The position numbers were made by a program, and so were the translations under genes. From Fuerstiella marisgermanici (GTDB lineage Bacteria; Planctomycetota; Planctomycetia; Planctomycetales; Planctomycetaceae), in NCBI RefSeq assembly GCF_001983935.1, contig NZ_CP017641.1, forward strand, positions 7,242,001-7,306,000: a DNA stretch of 64,000 nt. The letters are read 5' to 3'. Within the stretch, counting starts at the first letter, position 1. Each line of letters starts with the position of its first letter. The notes below the pieces were generated by a model. The model had not been told where the DNA came from and made no database searches. It was given only the letters and a program-made list of their open reading frames with translations. Positions 27,387 through 37,025 of this stretch are shown here, piece after piece.

Positions 27387-28598
27387 TCATAATGTTGCGG
27401 GAGCTACAGATTCTACCCACGCAAAGTTAGCATGAGGCAGCACGAAAGTCCGTTCTGAAGATTTGATCAGCCGCTGTAATTCCGCCTCTGATGTTAAGGG
27501 CAGTATGCCCAGCTCTTCGACAAACACAGGGTCGAGATTGCTGTGCAGGTAAATTCGAGCGTGGCTCATGGCCTTAATCAGTTGAGACACCTCAGCGGCA
27601 TCGTGCAGCATTTCGCGCCGCAGCGGCTTGAGCAAGTCTTCAGGTTCAAGGCTGCGACGAAGCATCTCCATCGCGGGGCCGATTTGATTCGGCAGTTCGG
27701 CAACGACGGCAACGCGACCGCCGTCGCCCGCAAGGCGGACAGCCGTTTCAACTGCCGCGCCGACCGATTTCCAGCCGTTCGAGGCATTGGCCGGTACAGA
27801 CACGACGACCAACTCGAAGGTTTCGTCAGCAGTCACCGCCCAATGTTGATGAAGTAATGTTCGGCCTGCCTTCATCACTTCGTCTGGCGCACCGCATAGA
27901 AATTCAATGGCGGAACCGTCGCCGCCGGGAATGACCTGCACGGCAAACTGAGTGCCCAGCAGCCACCCGATTTCGTCCGCGAGCACTCGCAGAGGCCGCG
28001 AATCGCCGGGCGCGAGATCGTTGTCCGTGGGCCGCGCCGCGTTGATCGATTCCGTGTTCGAAAACGCCGGGTAGATGGAACTGTTCGTGCCGCGATAGCC
28101 AAACGTCGCGTCGAATCCGATTCTGCCGATGGTGACGACAAGGTCGGCGTCAGTCAGGTAATGAGACAGGTAGATGCGTTCGCCACCGGCCGAACTGGCG
28201 AGGTAGCTTCGCTGCTGTTCATCGGTCGGATCATGAACATGGATTGCCACCTGATTGCGAACGTGGACCGGCAGGCCGTCGATGATTGCTTTCCAGTTGC
28301 TGCCGTCGGGATCGGCGGGAAGCAGTAAAGTGGCGTCCAGTTCTTCGCCGTGAGAGGCCTGAAATTGCTCCCAAACCAGTGTGATCATGTCCGCGACGCC
28401 TGGCGTGTCTGGATCGACCACAAGCGCAACTCGATCACCCGGCACCACACATTGTTCAATCGGCGGCAGGCCCAAGGGAGACTGCAAAGATGTCGCCAGC
28501 GACGCGACGACTGACTGATTGTCCGCATTGAAGACGACGGCAGATTCGGGAAGCTGCAATACGGCCTTAATCTGCCCGCTGGTGAGTTGGTAATTCAT
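27387..28598 (-). CDS. LarA-N (lactate racemase domain, DUF2088) protein without racemase residues
   Basis: 403 residues from ATG 28598 (MNYQLTSGQIKAV); an upstream ATG at 28637 lies inside the terminator of ahcY. The N-terminal domain matches LarA-type DUF2088: GDRVALVVDPDTPGVADM, AIHVHDPTDEQQ, and TDADLVVTIGRIGFDATFGYRG. In LarA, the nickel-pincer Lys lies in a GGRK-type loop after a pHxxGxxGG segment; here the corresponding stretch is GTNSSIYPAF and lacks it. One His (HVHDP) remains. Therefore true lactate racemisation is doubtful; family paralogues in planctomycetes often have unknown substrates. The C-terminal half is an alpha/beta domain of the same family. Confidence 0.7.
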   Translation of the reverse strand: MNYQLTSGQIKAVLQLPESAVVFNADNQSVVASLATSLQSPLGLPPIEQCVVPGDRVALVVDPDTPGVADMITLVWEQFQASHGEELDATLLLPADPDGSNWKAIIDGLPVHVRNQVAIHVHDPTDEQQRSYLASSAGGERIYLSHYLTDADLVVTIGRIGFDATFGYRGTNSSIYPAFSNTESINAARPTDNDLAPGDSRPLRVLADEIGWLLGTQFAVQVIPGGDGSAIEFLCGAPDEVMKAGRTLLHQHWAVTADETFELVVVSVPANASNGWKSVGAAVETAVRLAGDGGRVAVVAELPNQIGPAMEMLRRSLEPEDLLKPLRREMLHDAAEVSQLIKAMSHARIYLHSNLDPVFVEELGILPLTSEAELQRLIKSSERTFVLPHANFAWVESVAPATL

Positions 28599-28620
28599 GA
28601 CAGTTCGTTCGCGTGAATCG

Positions 28621-28650
28621 AAAAAGCCCGGCATCAAGACGATGCCGGGC
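28621..28650 (-). terminator. Rho-independent terminator of ahcY
   Basis: The perfect 10-bp stem GCCCGGCATC/GATGCCGGGC closes a five-base loop. On the minus strand it is followed by five T (28621-28625). It lies about 50 bp downstream of the ahcY stop and just upstream of the LarA-N gene. Confidence 0.95.
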
Positions 28651-28698
28651 GTGGTTCAGTCAGTTTCAAATCTGAAGTCCAGAACGTCAGATCTCACA

Positions 28699-30030
28699 TC
28701 AATAGCGGTAGTGCTCTGGCTTGTATGGGCCATCGACAGGCACATTGATGTATTCGGCCTGATCTTCGCTCAACACTTCCAGCTTGACGCCCAGTTTTTC
28801 GAGGTGCAGACGAGCGACTTCTTCGTCCAGTTCCTTTGGCAGAAGGTGAACGCCAATTTCGAACTTTTCGAGTTCCTGCCACAGAGCAAGCTGAGCCATT
28901 ACCTGGTTTGTGAAGCTGCTACTCATCACAAACGACGGATGACCAGTCGCACATCCCAGGTTGACCAGTCGACCTTCTGCCAGCACGATCAGAGCCTTGC
29001 CGTCAGGATAAACGTACTTGTCGACGGGGCCACCTTCGTCGGCTGGCGTCTTGATGCTGATTTTCTGGATGTCGCTGCGATTGTTCAGGTATGCAATCTG
29101 AACTTCGCTGTCGAAGTGGCCGATGTTGCAGACGATCGCCTGATGCTTCATCTGGTCCATGTGATGGCCGCAGATCACGTCTTTGTTGCCGGTGGTCGTG
29201 ACGAAAATATCGCCCATGGCAGCAGCTTCTGCCATGTCGGTGACCTGGAAGCCTTCCATGGTGGCCTGCAAAGCACAGATCGGATCGATTTCGGTGACGA
29301 TAACACGAGCACCAAGACCGTCCATGGCGGCAGCACAGCCTTTGCCGACATCGCCGTAGCCGCAGATCACAACAACCTTACCAGCCACCATCACGTCGGT
29401 CGCTCGTTTGATGCCGTCAGCCAGGGATTCACGACAGCCATACAGGTTGTCGAACTTACTCTTCGTGACCGAATCATTCACGTTGATCGCAGGGCACGCC
29501 AGCTTGCCGGCTTTGTGCATCTGGTGCAGGCGGTGAACGCCGGTCGTCGTTTCTTCAGACAGCCCTTTGATGTCGGCCATCAGTTCAGGAAACTTTTCGT
29601 GAACCATCAGCGTCAGGTCGCCGCCATCGTCAAGAATCATGTTCAGTGGCTGACCGTCCGGGAAGTGCAGAGTCTGCTCAATACACCAATCGAACTCTTC
29701 TTCGCTCATACCCTTCCACGCGTAAACGGGGATGCCGGCCGCAGCCATGGCAGCTGCCGCGTGGTCCTGAGTTGAGAAAATGTTGCAGCTTGACCACGTA
29801 ACTTCAGCGCCCAGTTCAACCAGCGTTTCGATCAGCACAGCAGTTTGAATTGTCATGTGCAGACAGCCGGCGATGCGAGCACCCTTCAGAGGCTTGGTGG
29901 CCCCGTGCTTTTCTCGCAAAGCCATCAGACCTGGCATCTCGATCTCAGCGATTTCGATTTCTTTTCGGCCCAGCTCGGCGAGCTCGATATTGGCAACTTT
30001 GTAAGGGAGCTTTTCCGTAGCGGTGCTCAT
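28699..30030 (-). CDS. ahcY: S-adenosylhomocysteine hydrolase
   Basis: 443 residues from ATG 30030. The family is unmistakable: [21 protein letters not shown] and [16 protein letters not shown] near the N-terminus, [20 protein letters not shown], and the NAD-binding motif [11 protein letters not shown] at about 222-232. The C-terminus PYKPEHYRY is the family's conserved end. It splits S-adenosylhomocysteine into homocysteine and adenosine, using tightly bound NAD, and removes this inhibitor of methyltransferases. The gene ends with a strong terminator, and about 205 bp separate its start from the exopolysaccharide gene behind it, so it has its own promoter. No SAH riboswitch motif was seen upstream. 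Confidence 0.98.
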   Translation of the reverse strand: MSTATEKLPYKVANIELAELGRKEIEIAEIEMPGLMALREKHGATKPLKGARIAGCLHMTIQTAVLIETLVELGAEVTWSSCNIFSTQDHAAAAMAAAGIPVYAWKGMSEEEFDWCIEQTLHFPDGQPLNMILDDGGDLTLMVHEKFPELMADIKGLSEETTTGVHRLHQMHKAGKLACPAINVNDSVTKSKFDNLYGCRESLADGIKRATDVMVAGKVVVICGYGDVGKGCAAAMDGLGARVIVTEIDPICALQATMEGFQVTDMAEAAAMGDIFVTTTGNKDVICGHHMDQMKHQAIVCNIGHFDSEVQIAYLNNRSDIQKISIKTPADEGGPVDKYVYPDGKALIVLAEGRLVNLGCATGHPSFVMSSSFTNQVMAQLALWQELEKFEIGVHLLPKELDEEVARLHLEKLGVKLEVLSEDQAEYINVPVDGPYKPEHYRY

Positions 30031-30234
30031 ATTCTGGGGTCTCTGTTCTGATTTCGAGTGTCAGGAAGTTGAGTGTCGACGCAGGAATCGCGGCGTCTGA
30101 AAGAAGTACCGAAAAGTTTGCGGACAGACCACCGGAAAATCACCATTTTCCGCAGAAAACGGGCGTTGGCGGTTGACTGAAGAACCCTGCAGCACGCCGG
30201 ACTCTAGACACCACAGTGCAAAACTTCAATAGTT

Positions 30235-33168
30235 TTACGGCAGTCTTCGTTGCTTATCGTCGGCTTTTCGAGTTCGAGAAGCCCAACGCTCGAAGTTGGC
30301 AAGCCGCACCTTCGAATCGTCTTCTCTGTCGTTCATCAGACTTCTGGCCCGCACAATCAGCCGCGGAATCAGTACGTTGCCCGGATCGTGCTCGTAGCAC
30401 CACTGCAAATGGGGCATTGAATCCTCCGGCCGTTCCAGTTCAACCAACGTCATACCCAAGTGGTACCGTGGCTCAAAGGCGAGCGGAAAATCCTTGGCCG
30501 TTCTACGAAGAATCTCAACACCGTGTTCCAGGTCTTCAATCCGGCGTGCCGCCATATACGCAAACATCAACGCTTCCAGACGCTCGTCCTCGTCTTCAAT
30601 TTCGCCCGCTTCCTTAGGAATGGCGTCCGCCAGTCGTTCCAGTGTCACGTTGACGTCGCGTTCTCGTTTTAACGATTCGTACACTAACAGGATGTCTCGC
30701 AGCTCTTCCGCATTGGGCTGGAACTGCTGCAGCCAGAATTCGACCGGAGTGGAATGAGCAACCATTTGCAGGATGTTCAGCCGGAACAACTGGCTGGAAT
30801 GAAACACGCTGTCCCACAGCTTCATCGCGGTTTCACGGTCGTTCGCCATAATGGCTTCACGACCGGCCATAAAGCGAATGCGAGGATCATGCCCGCGAAC
30901 CAGCATTGCCTGATTGACCAGATCACGATGCTGCGAATCGGCCACGTCGTGCAGAAAGCTGGTCTCAACCAACGTCACGTAAGCATGCCCGAGCAGCGGG
31001 CAGCCCTGCAGTGATTTTCGCGACAGACGATCGGCCAGCTTGACCAGCTGAAACGACTTGCCGCACGTGCCCTGAATCCACTCCTGCATTTCCTGAGTCG
31101 TTTCGAAGCCACCGTTTGTCGCCGCATCTCGCAGCATGTTTAGCGGAAACGGATTGTCACTACGCGACTGCAGCAGGTCGAACAGATTCACACACTGTTC
31201 CGCCAGAGCCAACTGCACGCGATGCTGATCGGGCCGCGCCTTTAGCGACGCGTGCATGTGTGAGATTCGTTCCTGCAGATACTTTGCCATCGCCACTTCA
31301 CGACGCGCCAGAGCCTTGGATTCGTAGGCTGCCTGAGCTTCCGGCGAAAGTCGTTCCGGCTGTTCGTCCAGAGCGATCACCTGGCCGTCATCAAGATTGT
31401 CGTAGCCGTCGGAGTCGTCAGGTGGCACATCCAGTTTGACTCGCAGCGCCGCGTACCAGTGCTTTTCAGCTTCGATTCGTGAAAGTAATTCCGGTTGCAC
31501 GCGAATCAGCCCCACAACACAAAGCCCACCCAGCGCGGCCCATGCGATTCGTGGAAACCAGATTTCTCCGGAGGCCTGACCATCACGGATTTGCATTGTG
31601 CCAAAGTGCCGAGAAGCGGCCTTCAAACCGACGGCGATCAGCACGAGGCTGACGACGACGATTCCCGGTACGTACCAAATGAAATCAACAACCGCGTGCA
31701 GAATTGCTCCCACCATGCACGCAATCACGGCGATGATGCAGGCTCGATTGGTTGGGTCCGTTGTTCGAAACGTGCCACGCACAAGTCGCAGCATTACAAA
31801 CAGCAACGCGGCAATCAGGCAACCGACACCGACAAGCCCCGTTTCCAACGCTGCATGGACGAAGCTGCTTTCGGCATGAGTCATCTCGGCCATCGCGAAG
31901 TCGGCATAGTTGTCCATATACAGCGTGTAGACGTCGCGATGACTGCCGACACCTGTTCCCAGCAGCGGAAACTTCTGAATAACTTTCGCGTCCGCCGCCC
32001 AGACGGCTCGCCGATTGCCGCCGGTGTCGATCTTGTCAGCGTCGCCGGAAATCAGTTGATCCAGCTTCACCTGAATCTGCTCTTCGCCGGAAAACGCGAG
32101 CAGCGAAAGAAACAACACGCCACCACCAAGGATGATGCCCGCCATCGCTCCGGCGAGTTTAAAACCGCGCCAAAGACCGGCCAGAGCAACCAACGTAACG
32201 GCGCCGGCAGCAATCATGCCGCCGCGAGACAGCGACAGCACAACGGCCACAACTACAATCGCAACCGCACACAGCAGCAACATGATCGGTATCGAAAAGC
32301 CCTGCTGAAACGCCTGAGATCCAGCGGCAGCGGCCGGCTTTCGCGCCCTTGCAGACTTGCGTTTAGGCTTTGGCCGTGCAGCGTGAGGCGTTGTGGTTCC
32401 GGCGTTGGTCGCCGCCTGAGTCTGCAGGTAGAGCTTCACGTCGCGGAACAACCACCACAATAGCGGCCCGATTGCCAGCGACAAAAATTGAGCGAAGTGG
32501 TTGCGGTTGGTGAACGCACCTTTTAAGTGGACGGTCGGTTCGGTGTAGGGATGTTCGTAGAACCAGAAGAATCGATCGTTCGACGCACCCCATTGCAGCA
32601 AGCCGAAGGTTGTCATCGCCACGCCCGCAATCCCAACCCACTTCAGCAGCCGATAGCAATCTTCCGGTTGCCGAATGCGTTGGAACAGCACGGTCAACAC
32701 GATGGCGTAGGCCAGAAACACCCACCACGCGTGCCGTGTTTCCACCGGAGCAAAACTAAGCACCGACCATGCCGTCGGCGATTCCGCGGACGGTGTTTCT
32801 GGTAGCTGTGTTTCCGTGAGTTGAGTCTCCGACCACGACGGCAGCAACCGAGTGTACTCAGCCGAAAACTTCGACATCACTTCCGGAGCCTGCGGCTGCA
32901 CCTGAAACCAGGCGATACTCAGGCCGGCGATCAAAAACAATTCCAACCATGAAACGCTGTACCGGCGGCCCTGCACCGCTGCATACACGGCCCACGCAAC
33001 GCCCAGCGAAAGTGACACGGTAATCAGAAACCAGTGCCCCCACGCTTCGCGACCGCCCATAATGAACGGTAGCAAAAACACGAGTGCACCGATCAGAACG
33101 TCAACTACGGTCAGCAGCAGCCGAGACAATCCGGTGTGAGGAGCTTCTGTGTGTTTCATGTCCGACAT
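30235..33168 (-). CDS. O-antigen ligase/polymerase (Wzy-like) membrane protein with C-terminal TPRs
   Basis: 977 residues from ATG 33168, with ATG 33159 also possible; a TTG at 33177 is less likely. Roughly 12-14 membrane helices lie in the first half. The O-antigen ligase/Wzy_C segment is visible as GGNRRAVWAADAKVIQKFPLLGTGVGSHRDVY around 400. The soluble second half (about 580-977) is helical and TPR-like (LERLADAIPKEAGEIEDED, then RYHLGMTLVELERPEDSMPH). It likely polymerises or ligates repeat units of an exopolysaccharide outside the membrane. It follows wzc by 19 bp, completing the export operon read from 36650 down. Confidence 0.85.
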   Translation of the reverse strand: MSDMKHTEAPHTGLSRLLLTVVDVLIGALVFLLPFIMGGREAWGHWFLITVSLSLGVAWAVYAAVQGRRYSVSWLELFLIAGLSIAWFQVQPQAPEVMSKFSAEYTRLLPSWSETQLTETQLPETPSAESPTAWSVLSFAPVETRHAWWVFLAYAIVLTVLFQRIRQPEDCYRLLKWVGIAGVAMTTFGLLQWGASNDRFFWFYEHPYTEPTVHLKGAFTNRNHFAQFLSLAIGPLLWWLFRDVKLYLQTQAATNAGTTTPHAARPKPKRKSARARKPAAAAGSQAFQQGFSIPIMLLLCAVAIVVVAVVLSLSRGGMIAAGAVTLVALAGLWRGFKLAGAMAGIILGGGVLFLSLLAFSGEEQIQVKLDQLISGDADKIDTGGNRRAVWAADAKVIQKFPLLGTGVGSHRDVYTLYMDNYADFAMAEMTHAESSFVHAALETGLVGVGCLIAALLFVMLRLVRGTFRTTDPTNRACIIAVIACMVGAILHAVVDFIWYVPGIVVVSLVLIAVGLKAASRHFGTMQIRDGQASGEIWFPRIAWAALGGLCVVGLIRVQPELLSRIEAEKHWYAALRVKLDVPPDDSDGYDNLDDGQVIALDEQPERLSPEAQAAYESKALARREVAMAKYLQERISHMHASLKARPDQHRVQLALAEQCVNLFDLLQSRSDNPFPLNMLRDAATNGGFETTQEMQEWIQGTCGKSFQLVKLADRLSRKSLQGCPLLGHAYVTLVETSFLHDVADSQHRDLVNQAMLVRGHDPRIRFMAGREAIMANDRETAMKLWDSVFHSSQLFRLNILQMVAHSTPVEFWLQQFQPNAEELRDILLVYESLKRERDVNVTLERLADAIPKEAGEIEDEDERLEALMFAYMAARRIEDLEHGVEILRRTAKDFPLAFEPRYHLGMTLVELERPEDSMPHLQWCYEHDPGNVLIPRLIVRARSLMNDREDDSKVRLANFERWASRTRKADDKQRRLP

Positions 33169-33187
33169 GGCTGGCAATTCTTCAAAC

Positions 33188-35515
33188 TCACGCGGCCTTT
33201 TTGTCGGCGGAGTCTTCCGGTTCAGGCCCGGATCCGATCATCGACAAACTCACAGCGACGTCGGCCTGGTTGTGGGACGGTTGCCGACGCTCGTCTGTTG
33301 GATGGGTATCGTTTTCTTCGTATCCATAGCCATAGCCGTAACCATAGCCATAACCTTCTGCTTCGCTGCCGCTAAGATGATTCACGACAACACCCAGCAG
33401 ATTGCTGCCGACGTTGTGCAGCGCTTCGGCTGCTCGAATCACCATGCGGCGACGGTCTTTGTCCGGTCGTACCACAAGGACGACGCCGTCTACCAGTCGA
33501 GCGATGATTAGCGGATCGCTGACCGCCAATACAGGCGGAGCGTCCACGATAATTTGATCGTAGCGAGTTTCGGCCCATGCCAGCAGATTCGCGAATCGTT
33601 CGCTGGACAACAGTTCGGCCGGGTTCACAGGGCGCGGGCCACATGAAATGACGTCCAGTCCATCAACGGCGGTTGCTCGCAGATTGCCCTGCACCGCTTC
33701 GTCGAACTCATCGGTCGATCGAAGGATGACAGACAGGCCTTTGTCGTCGCGAAGGTCCAGCAACGTCGAAAGACCCGGTCGTCGCATGTCGGCATCAATG
33801 ATTAACGTGCGACGGCCCGATTGAGCGAACGCGACAGCCATGTTGGACGATATCGTCGTTTTACCATCACCCGGTTCGGTACTGGTACAGACAATGCGTC
33901 CGGTATCGCCGCCCGCAAACTCCAGATTCGTCCGCAGACCTCGGAAAGATTCGGCTTCGGTGCTGTTCGGCTTCACGTGGCACAAAACGGAATTGAAACC
34001 TTCGCCAGAGAACTGTTCCAAAGCGGGCACCATCGTAAGAATTTGCGTGTCCAGCTGCAGCTTCAGTTCTTCCGGAGCTCGGAAGCGGTCATCCATGATG
34101 TCCAGCACCCAGATGATGCCCAGTCCGCCGGCAGTGCCGAAGAAGATCGACAGAAACCCGACAATGACCGGTCGAGGCGACACGGGCAGTTGATTGACTC
34201 GCGGCGGGCTTGAAATTTCTGTGCGGATGAAGGTGTCACCTGTGAGGTCGATCAGGTCCATCTTGTCAGTCAGCGACGCGCGGTATTCGTGCCGGCGTTC
34301 AATCTCCCGGTTGATGTCCTGGATCTCACGCAGCGTCATGCTCAGTTCCATGGCCTGCGTCTTTTCGGCCCTGATGTCCTGGCCGATTTGCGCGACCTGC
34401 TGACGAGCCATCCGCAGACGCTGCTCTGTTTTTTCGATCAGCTTGGGCCCCAGGTACCCACGGCTGTTTTCTTCCGCCGCCTGCATTCGCATGGCGGGGT
34501 TTTGAGTCATGAAGTTGCGTTTTGTCGCGATCTGGTTCTGCAGGTCGATGATTGTGGGATGTTTCGCGCCGTAGGACTTCATGGCGGTTTGAAGTTGAGC
34601 TTCCAGGTCGAACAGGTCCTGAGTGATCTGCGTCGTCTGAAAAACACTCTGACCGCTAACACCCATCACTTCTGCCAGAACCTGTTCGCCCAGTTCGCTG
34701 GCGTACTGCAGAACGTCTTCGCCATTGGCCACAGCCTGTCGCAACGTTTCCAAAGTTGCCTGAGCGTTCGCAGCTTCCTGTTGGGCTTCTGACAAGCGAG
34801 CCAGAAGGTGCTTCATGTTTGCGACAGAAAGGTTGACGACGGATTCGCCGTCACCAACGCCCACGAAGTCCGGAGATCTTTTTGTCAGTTCATCGCGGTA
34901 GGCCTGCAGTTCCTGAAGTTCCTTAGTGACCTCAGCGAACTGAGCTTCCAGGCGTTCAATGTTTTTGTCCGACGAACCTCGGTTAACGTCGTTCATAAAG
35001 CTGTTGTACGCCACCAAAACATGGGCCACCACAGCGGCCGCGACTTTGGCATCAGTCGAACGATACGAAACGTCCAGCACGTTGGTTCCGAAGTCCGACG
35101 ACACGGACAACGACTTTTGCATTTCCGCGACCGCTTCGGCTTCGGTCAATTCGCTGAAGTGCTGCTTAAAGCGTTCCGGCAGGCGTTCCAATGCGCGACG
35201 CATGACTTCGTCGTCAGCCATCAGGCGACGAAACGTGGGCATGCTGCGAGATGGATCGCTGGCGCCCTGGACGCTGTCCTGAGTCACGCCGGATCCGATT
35301 TGCACAACAAACAGCGACGCCTTCGATTGATAGATCCGCGGCGCGGTCACGTAGTACAGCGTGCCCAACGCACCGGAAACCACAAGGCACAGCAGCAGGA
35401 TTCCACTGCGATGGCGGACGGTTCGCAGGAACCTTGCGATCGCGTGCAGCGTCATCGCCAGAGCGTCCTGGCCGCCCGCGCCTACGGTATTTACCTGTCG
35501 TTGAGACGTCGTCAT
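33188..35515 (-). CDS. Wzc-like tyrosine autokinase with chain-length determinant domain
   Basis: 775 residues from ATG 35515. The Wzz domain contains two membrane helices (about 35-55 and 450-470) and a coiled coil between. The BY-kinase has Walker A STEPGDGKTTISSN (about 545-558), Walker A' TLIIDADMRRPG, and Walker B IIVDAPPVLAVSD. The C-terminal tail carries a run of alternating Gly-Tyr, with six Tyr (about 718-735), which would be the autophosphorylation cluster. Such kinases set polysaccharide chain length and coordinate polymerisation with export. Start of wzc is 34 bp after the wza stop, and the ligase follows. Confidence 0.95.
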   Translation of the reverse strand: MTTSQRQVNTVGAGGQDALAMTLHAIARFLRTVRHRSGILLLCLVVSGALGTLYYVTAPRIYQSKASLFVVQIGSGVTQDSVQGASDPSRSMPTFRRLMADDEVMRRALERLPERFKQHFSELTEAEAVAEMQKSLSVSSDFGTNVLDVSYRSTDAKVAAAVVAHVLVAYNSFMNDVNRGSSDKNIERLEAQFAEVTKELQELQAYRDELTKRSPDFVGVGDGESVVNLSVANMKHLLARLSEAQQEAANAQATLETLRQAVANGEDVLQYASELGEQVLAEVMGVSGQSVFQTTQITQDLFDLEAQLQTAMKSYGAKHPTIIDLQNQIATKRNFMTQNPAMRMQAAEENSRGYLGPKLIEKTEQRLRMARQQVAQIGQDIRAEKTQAMELSMTLREIQDINREIERRHEYRASLTDKMDLIDLTGDTFIRTEISSPPRVNQLPVSPRPVIVGFLSIFFGTAGGLGIIWVLDIMDDRFRAPEELKLQLDTQILTMVPALEQFSGEGFNSVLCHVKPNSTEAESFRGLRTNLEFAGGDTGRIVCTSTEPGDGKTTISSNMAVAFAQSGRRTLIIDADMRRPGLSTLLDLRDDKGLSVILRSTDEFDEAVQGNLRATAVDGLDVISCGPRPVNPAELLSSERFANLLAWAETRYDQIIVDAPPVLAVSDPLIIARLVDGVVLVVRPDKDRRRMVIRAAEALHNVGSNLLGVVVNHLSGSEAEGYGYGYGYGYGYEENDTHPTDERRQPSHNQADVAVSLSMIGSGPEPEDSADKKAA

Positions 35516-35549
35516 GTTTGTCGGCTTCCTGCCGTGACCGTTTGTTGTC

Positions 35550-36650
35550 TTAGAACAGCGGTGCTGATCCGGTAACGCCAATTCGAATATACTGCAACGC
35601 TTCCATCAAAACGGTGCCCGGACTTGGTTCGACTAAAACAATGTCGCCAGGCCCCAGAATAATATCTTCTTCAGAATGCTTCTTGGCGCGTCTGAGACTG
35701 ACCTGCACGCGAGCTTTCTGGTCCGGCTGAACAAGCGGACGGATCACATAGACTTTGTCCGCCAGTTGATTGCTAATGCCACCAGCCATCTGAATTGCTC
35801 CCAGCACGGTCAGTGTCTTGCCGATCGGGAAGTCATAGGTGTCCGCCTTTTTCACGAGCCCACCGACCTGAATAGGCGCGGGGTCTCGTTTTTCGACCAT
35901 CACCACGGCACCATCTTCAACCGTGTAGCGATTGCCGGTCGATGTCGATGCCGATGTCAGGCTGACGGTGTACGCTCGCATGCCGCTTTGGTTGTTGCTG
36001 CTGTCCGCACTAACCGTGGTGTACGGGACCTGCGGATCTCCCACGACTGCCGGGCGATCGTTCGGATTGTACCGCACCGGATTTTTGACTTCGACGTTCT
36101 CACCGGCGTTCTCAGCCAACCCTTTTGCAGCCGCAATGGCTGAGACAAGGTCACTGGCATTCGGAGACAGTTCGTACAAGCCGGGTTCCTTCACCGCACC
36201 GAGGACTCGAACGCGGTTGACTTTCCGTCCCGTTACTTCAACAGAAACGGTGGGATTCTTGTAGAACTCGCTGTTGATCGACTGAATGCGAATCAGGGAT
36301 TCGGCCGCCTGAGGTTCATGGCCAGCAAGCTTGATCTTGCCGATGTTCGGGAAGTAGGCCGTGCCATCATCGTGGACTCGCACGGGAAGCTTGTACTGAT
36401 CGTCAGGATTCAAGCTGGGCGAGAACGTGACTTCCAGAAGGTCGCCAGGACCGATCGTGTCACTGCCGCCGGTGGCGCTGGCCAGATTGGTGAGGTCCGA
36501 TTCCTGTGCGTTCGCCTGAGGTGCCAGCCGCAGGCTTTTGGGCATGGAATGAGCATAGTAGAAATTCGGTGACTGACAGCCCGACAGCGCCAACATCGCC
36601 AGCGTTGCGAGCATGCAGATGCACCTGATTCCAGAATCTCTGGTTTTCAT
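35550..36650 (-). CDS. Wza-like polysaccharide export lipoprotein (Poly_export/SLBB)
   Basis: 366 residues from ATG 36650. The signal peptide ends in a lipobox (LALSGC, Cys 25). The Poly_export domain follows, starting near GPGDLLEVTFSPSLNPDDQY and HDDGTAYFPNIGKIKLAG, then SLBB domains with NRVRVLGAVKEPGLYELSPN and VLGAIQMAGGISNQ. Wza-type proteins form the outer-membrane channel for capsule or exopolysaccharide export. It is the first gene of the export operon, followed by the tyrosine autokinase and the O-antigen ligase-like protein. Confidence 0.95.
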   Translation of the reverse strand: MKTRDSGIRCICMLATLAMLALSGCQSPNFYYAHSMPKSLRLAPQANAQESDLTNLASATGGSDTIGPGDLLEVTFSPSLNPDDQYKLPVRVHDDGTAYFPNIGKIKLAGHEPQAAESLIRIQSINSEFYKNPTVSVEVTGRKVNRVRVLGAVKEPGLYELSPNASDLVSAIAAAKGLAENAGENVEVKNPVRYNPNDRPAVVGDPQVPYTTVSADSSNNQSGMRAYTVSLTSASTSTGNRYTVEDGAVVMVEKRDPAPIQVGGLVKKADTYDFPIGKTLTVLGAIQMAGGISNQLADKVYVIRPLVQPDQKARVQVSLRRAKKHSEEDIILGPGDIVLVEPSPGTVLMEALQYIRIGVTGSAPLF

Positions 36651-37025
36651 CTAGGGAAATCGCCCGAAAGGAAGGTCGTTTCCAGGCGGTGGTGGCGCAA
36701 AACGGCCAGCGCACGTCGCGGAAACGGATGAAGTGAGTCTGGAGAGGAATACGAGGAGAGAGGACAGGTTCTACGGGATAGGCAAAAACCCGGTCAATAT
36801 GAATCACGGCTGCTGATCAGACAGCTGGTTAGCTCCGCCGCGACCGTGCCACTGTTTCGGCACATCCTGCGCATCGGGGAGGCCGCCAAGGGAATCCTGC
36901 GTCGATTTTTGGCCTTTAGATTTGAGTTTTGCGGGGTTGGCGTCGCGGTCAGCTGGAAAAGCGGTTTCGCCCGGCAAGTATGAGCCTGCCCGGCGGAGGA
37001 TCAAACCGCTGGAAGCCGATGCCAC
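36651..37025. other. Gap between the Ser/Thr kinase and the exopolysaccharide operon
   Basis: About 375 bp with no recognised gene. A short minus-strand frame with a GTG start (37025 to 36804, 73 residues, polar, Gly/Gln/Arg rich) begins directly behind the kinase stop but has no domain or convincing ribosome-binding site. The part nearest 36650 probably holds the promoter of the export operon. Confidence 0.4.

Noticed and set aside
30031-30234. Possible SAH riboswitch or other leader upstream of ahcY
   Set aside because: No SAH- or SAM-riboswitch core sequence is visible; only a small AT-rich hairpin at 30133-30152 is seen.
31495-32463. Plus-strand 322-residue frame opposite the O-antigen ligase gene
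   Set aside because: His/Gln-rich shadow of membrane helices on the other strand.
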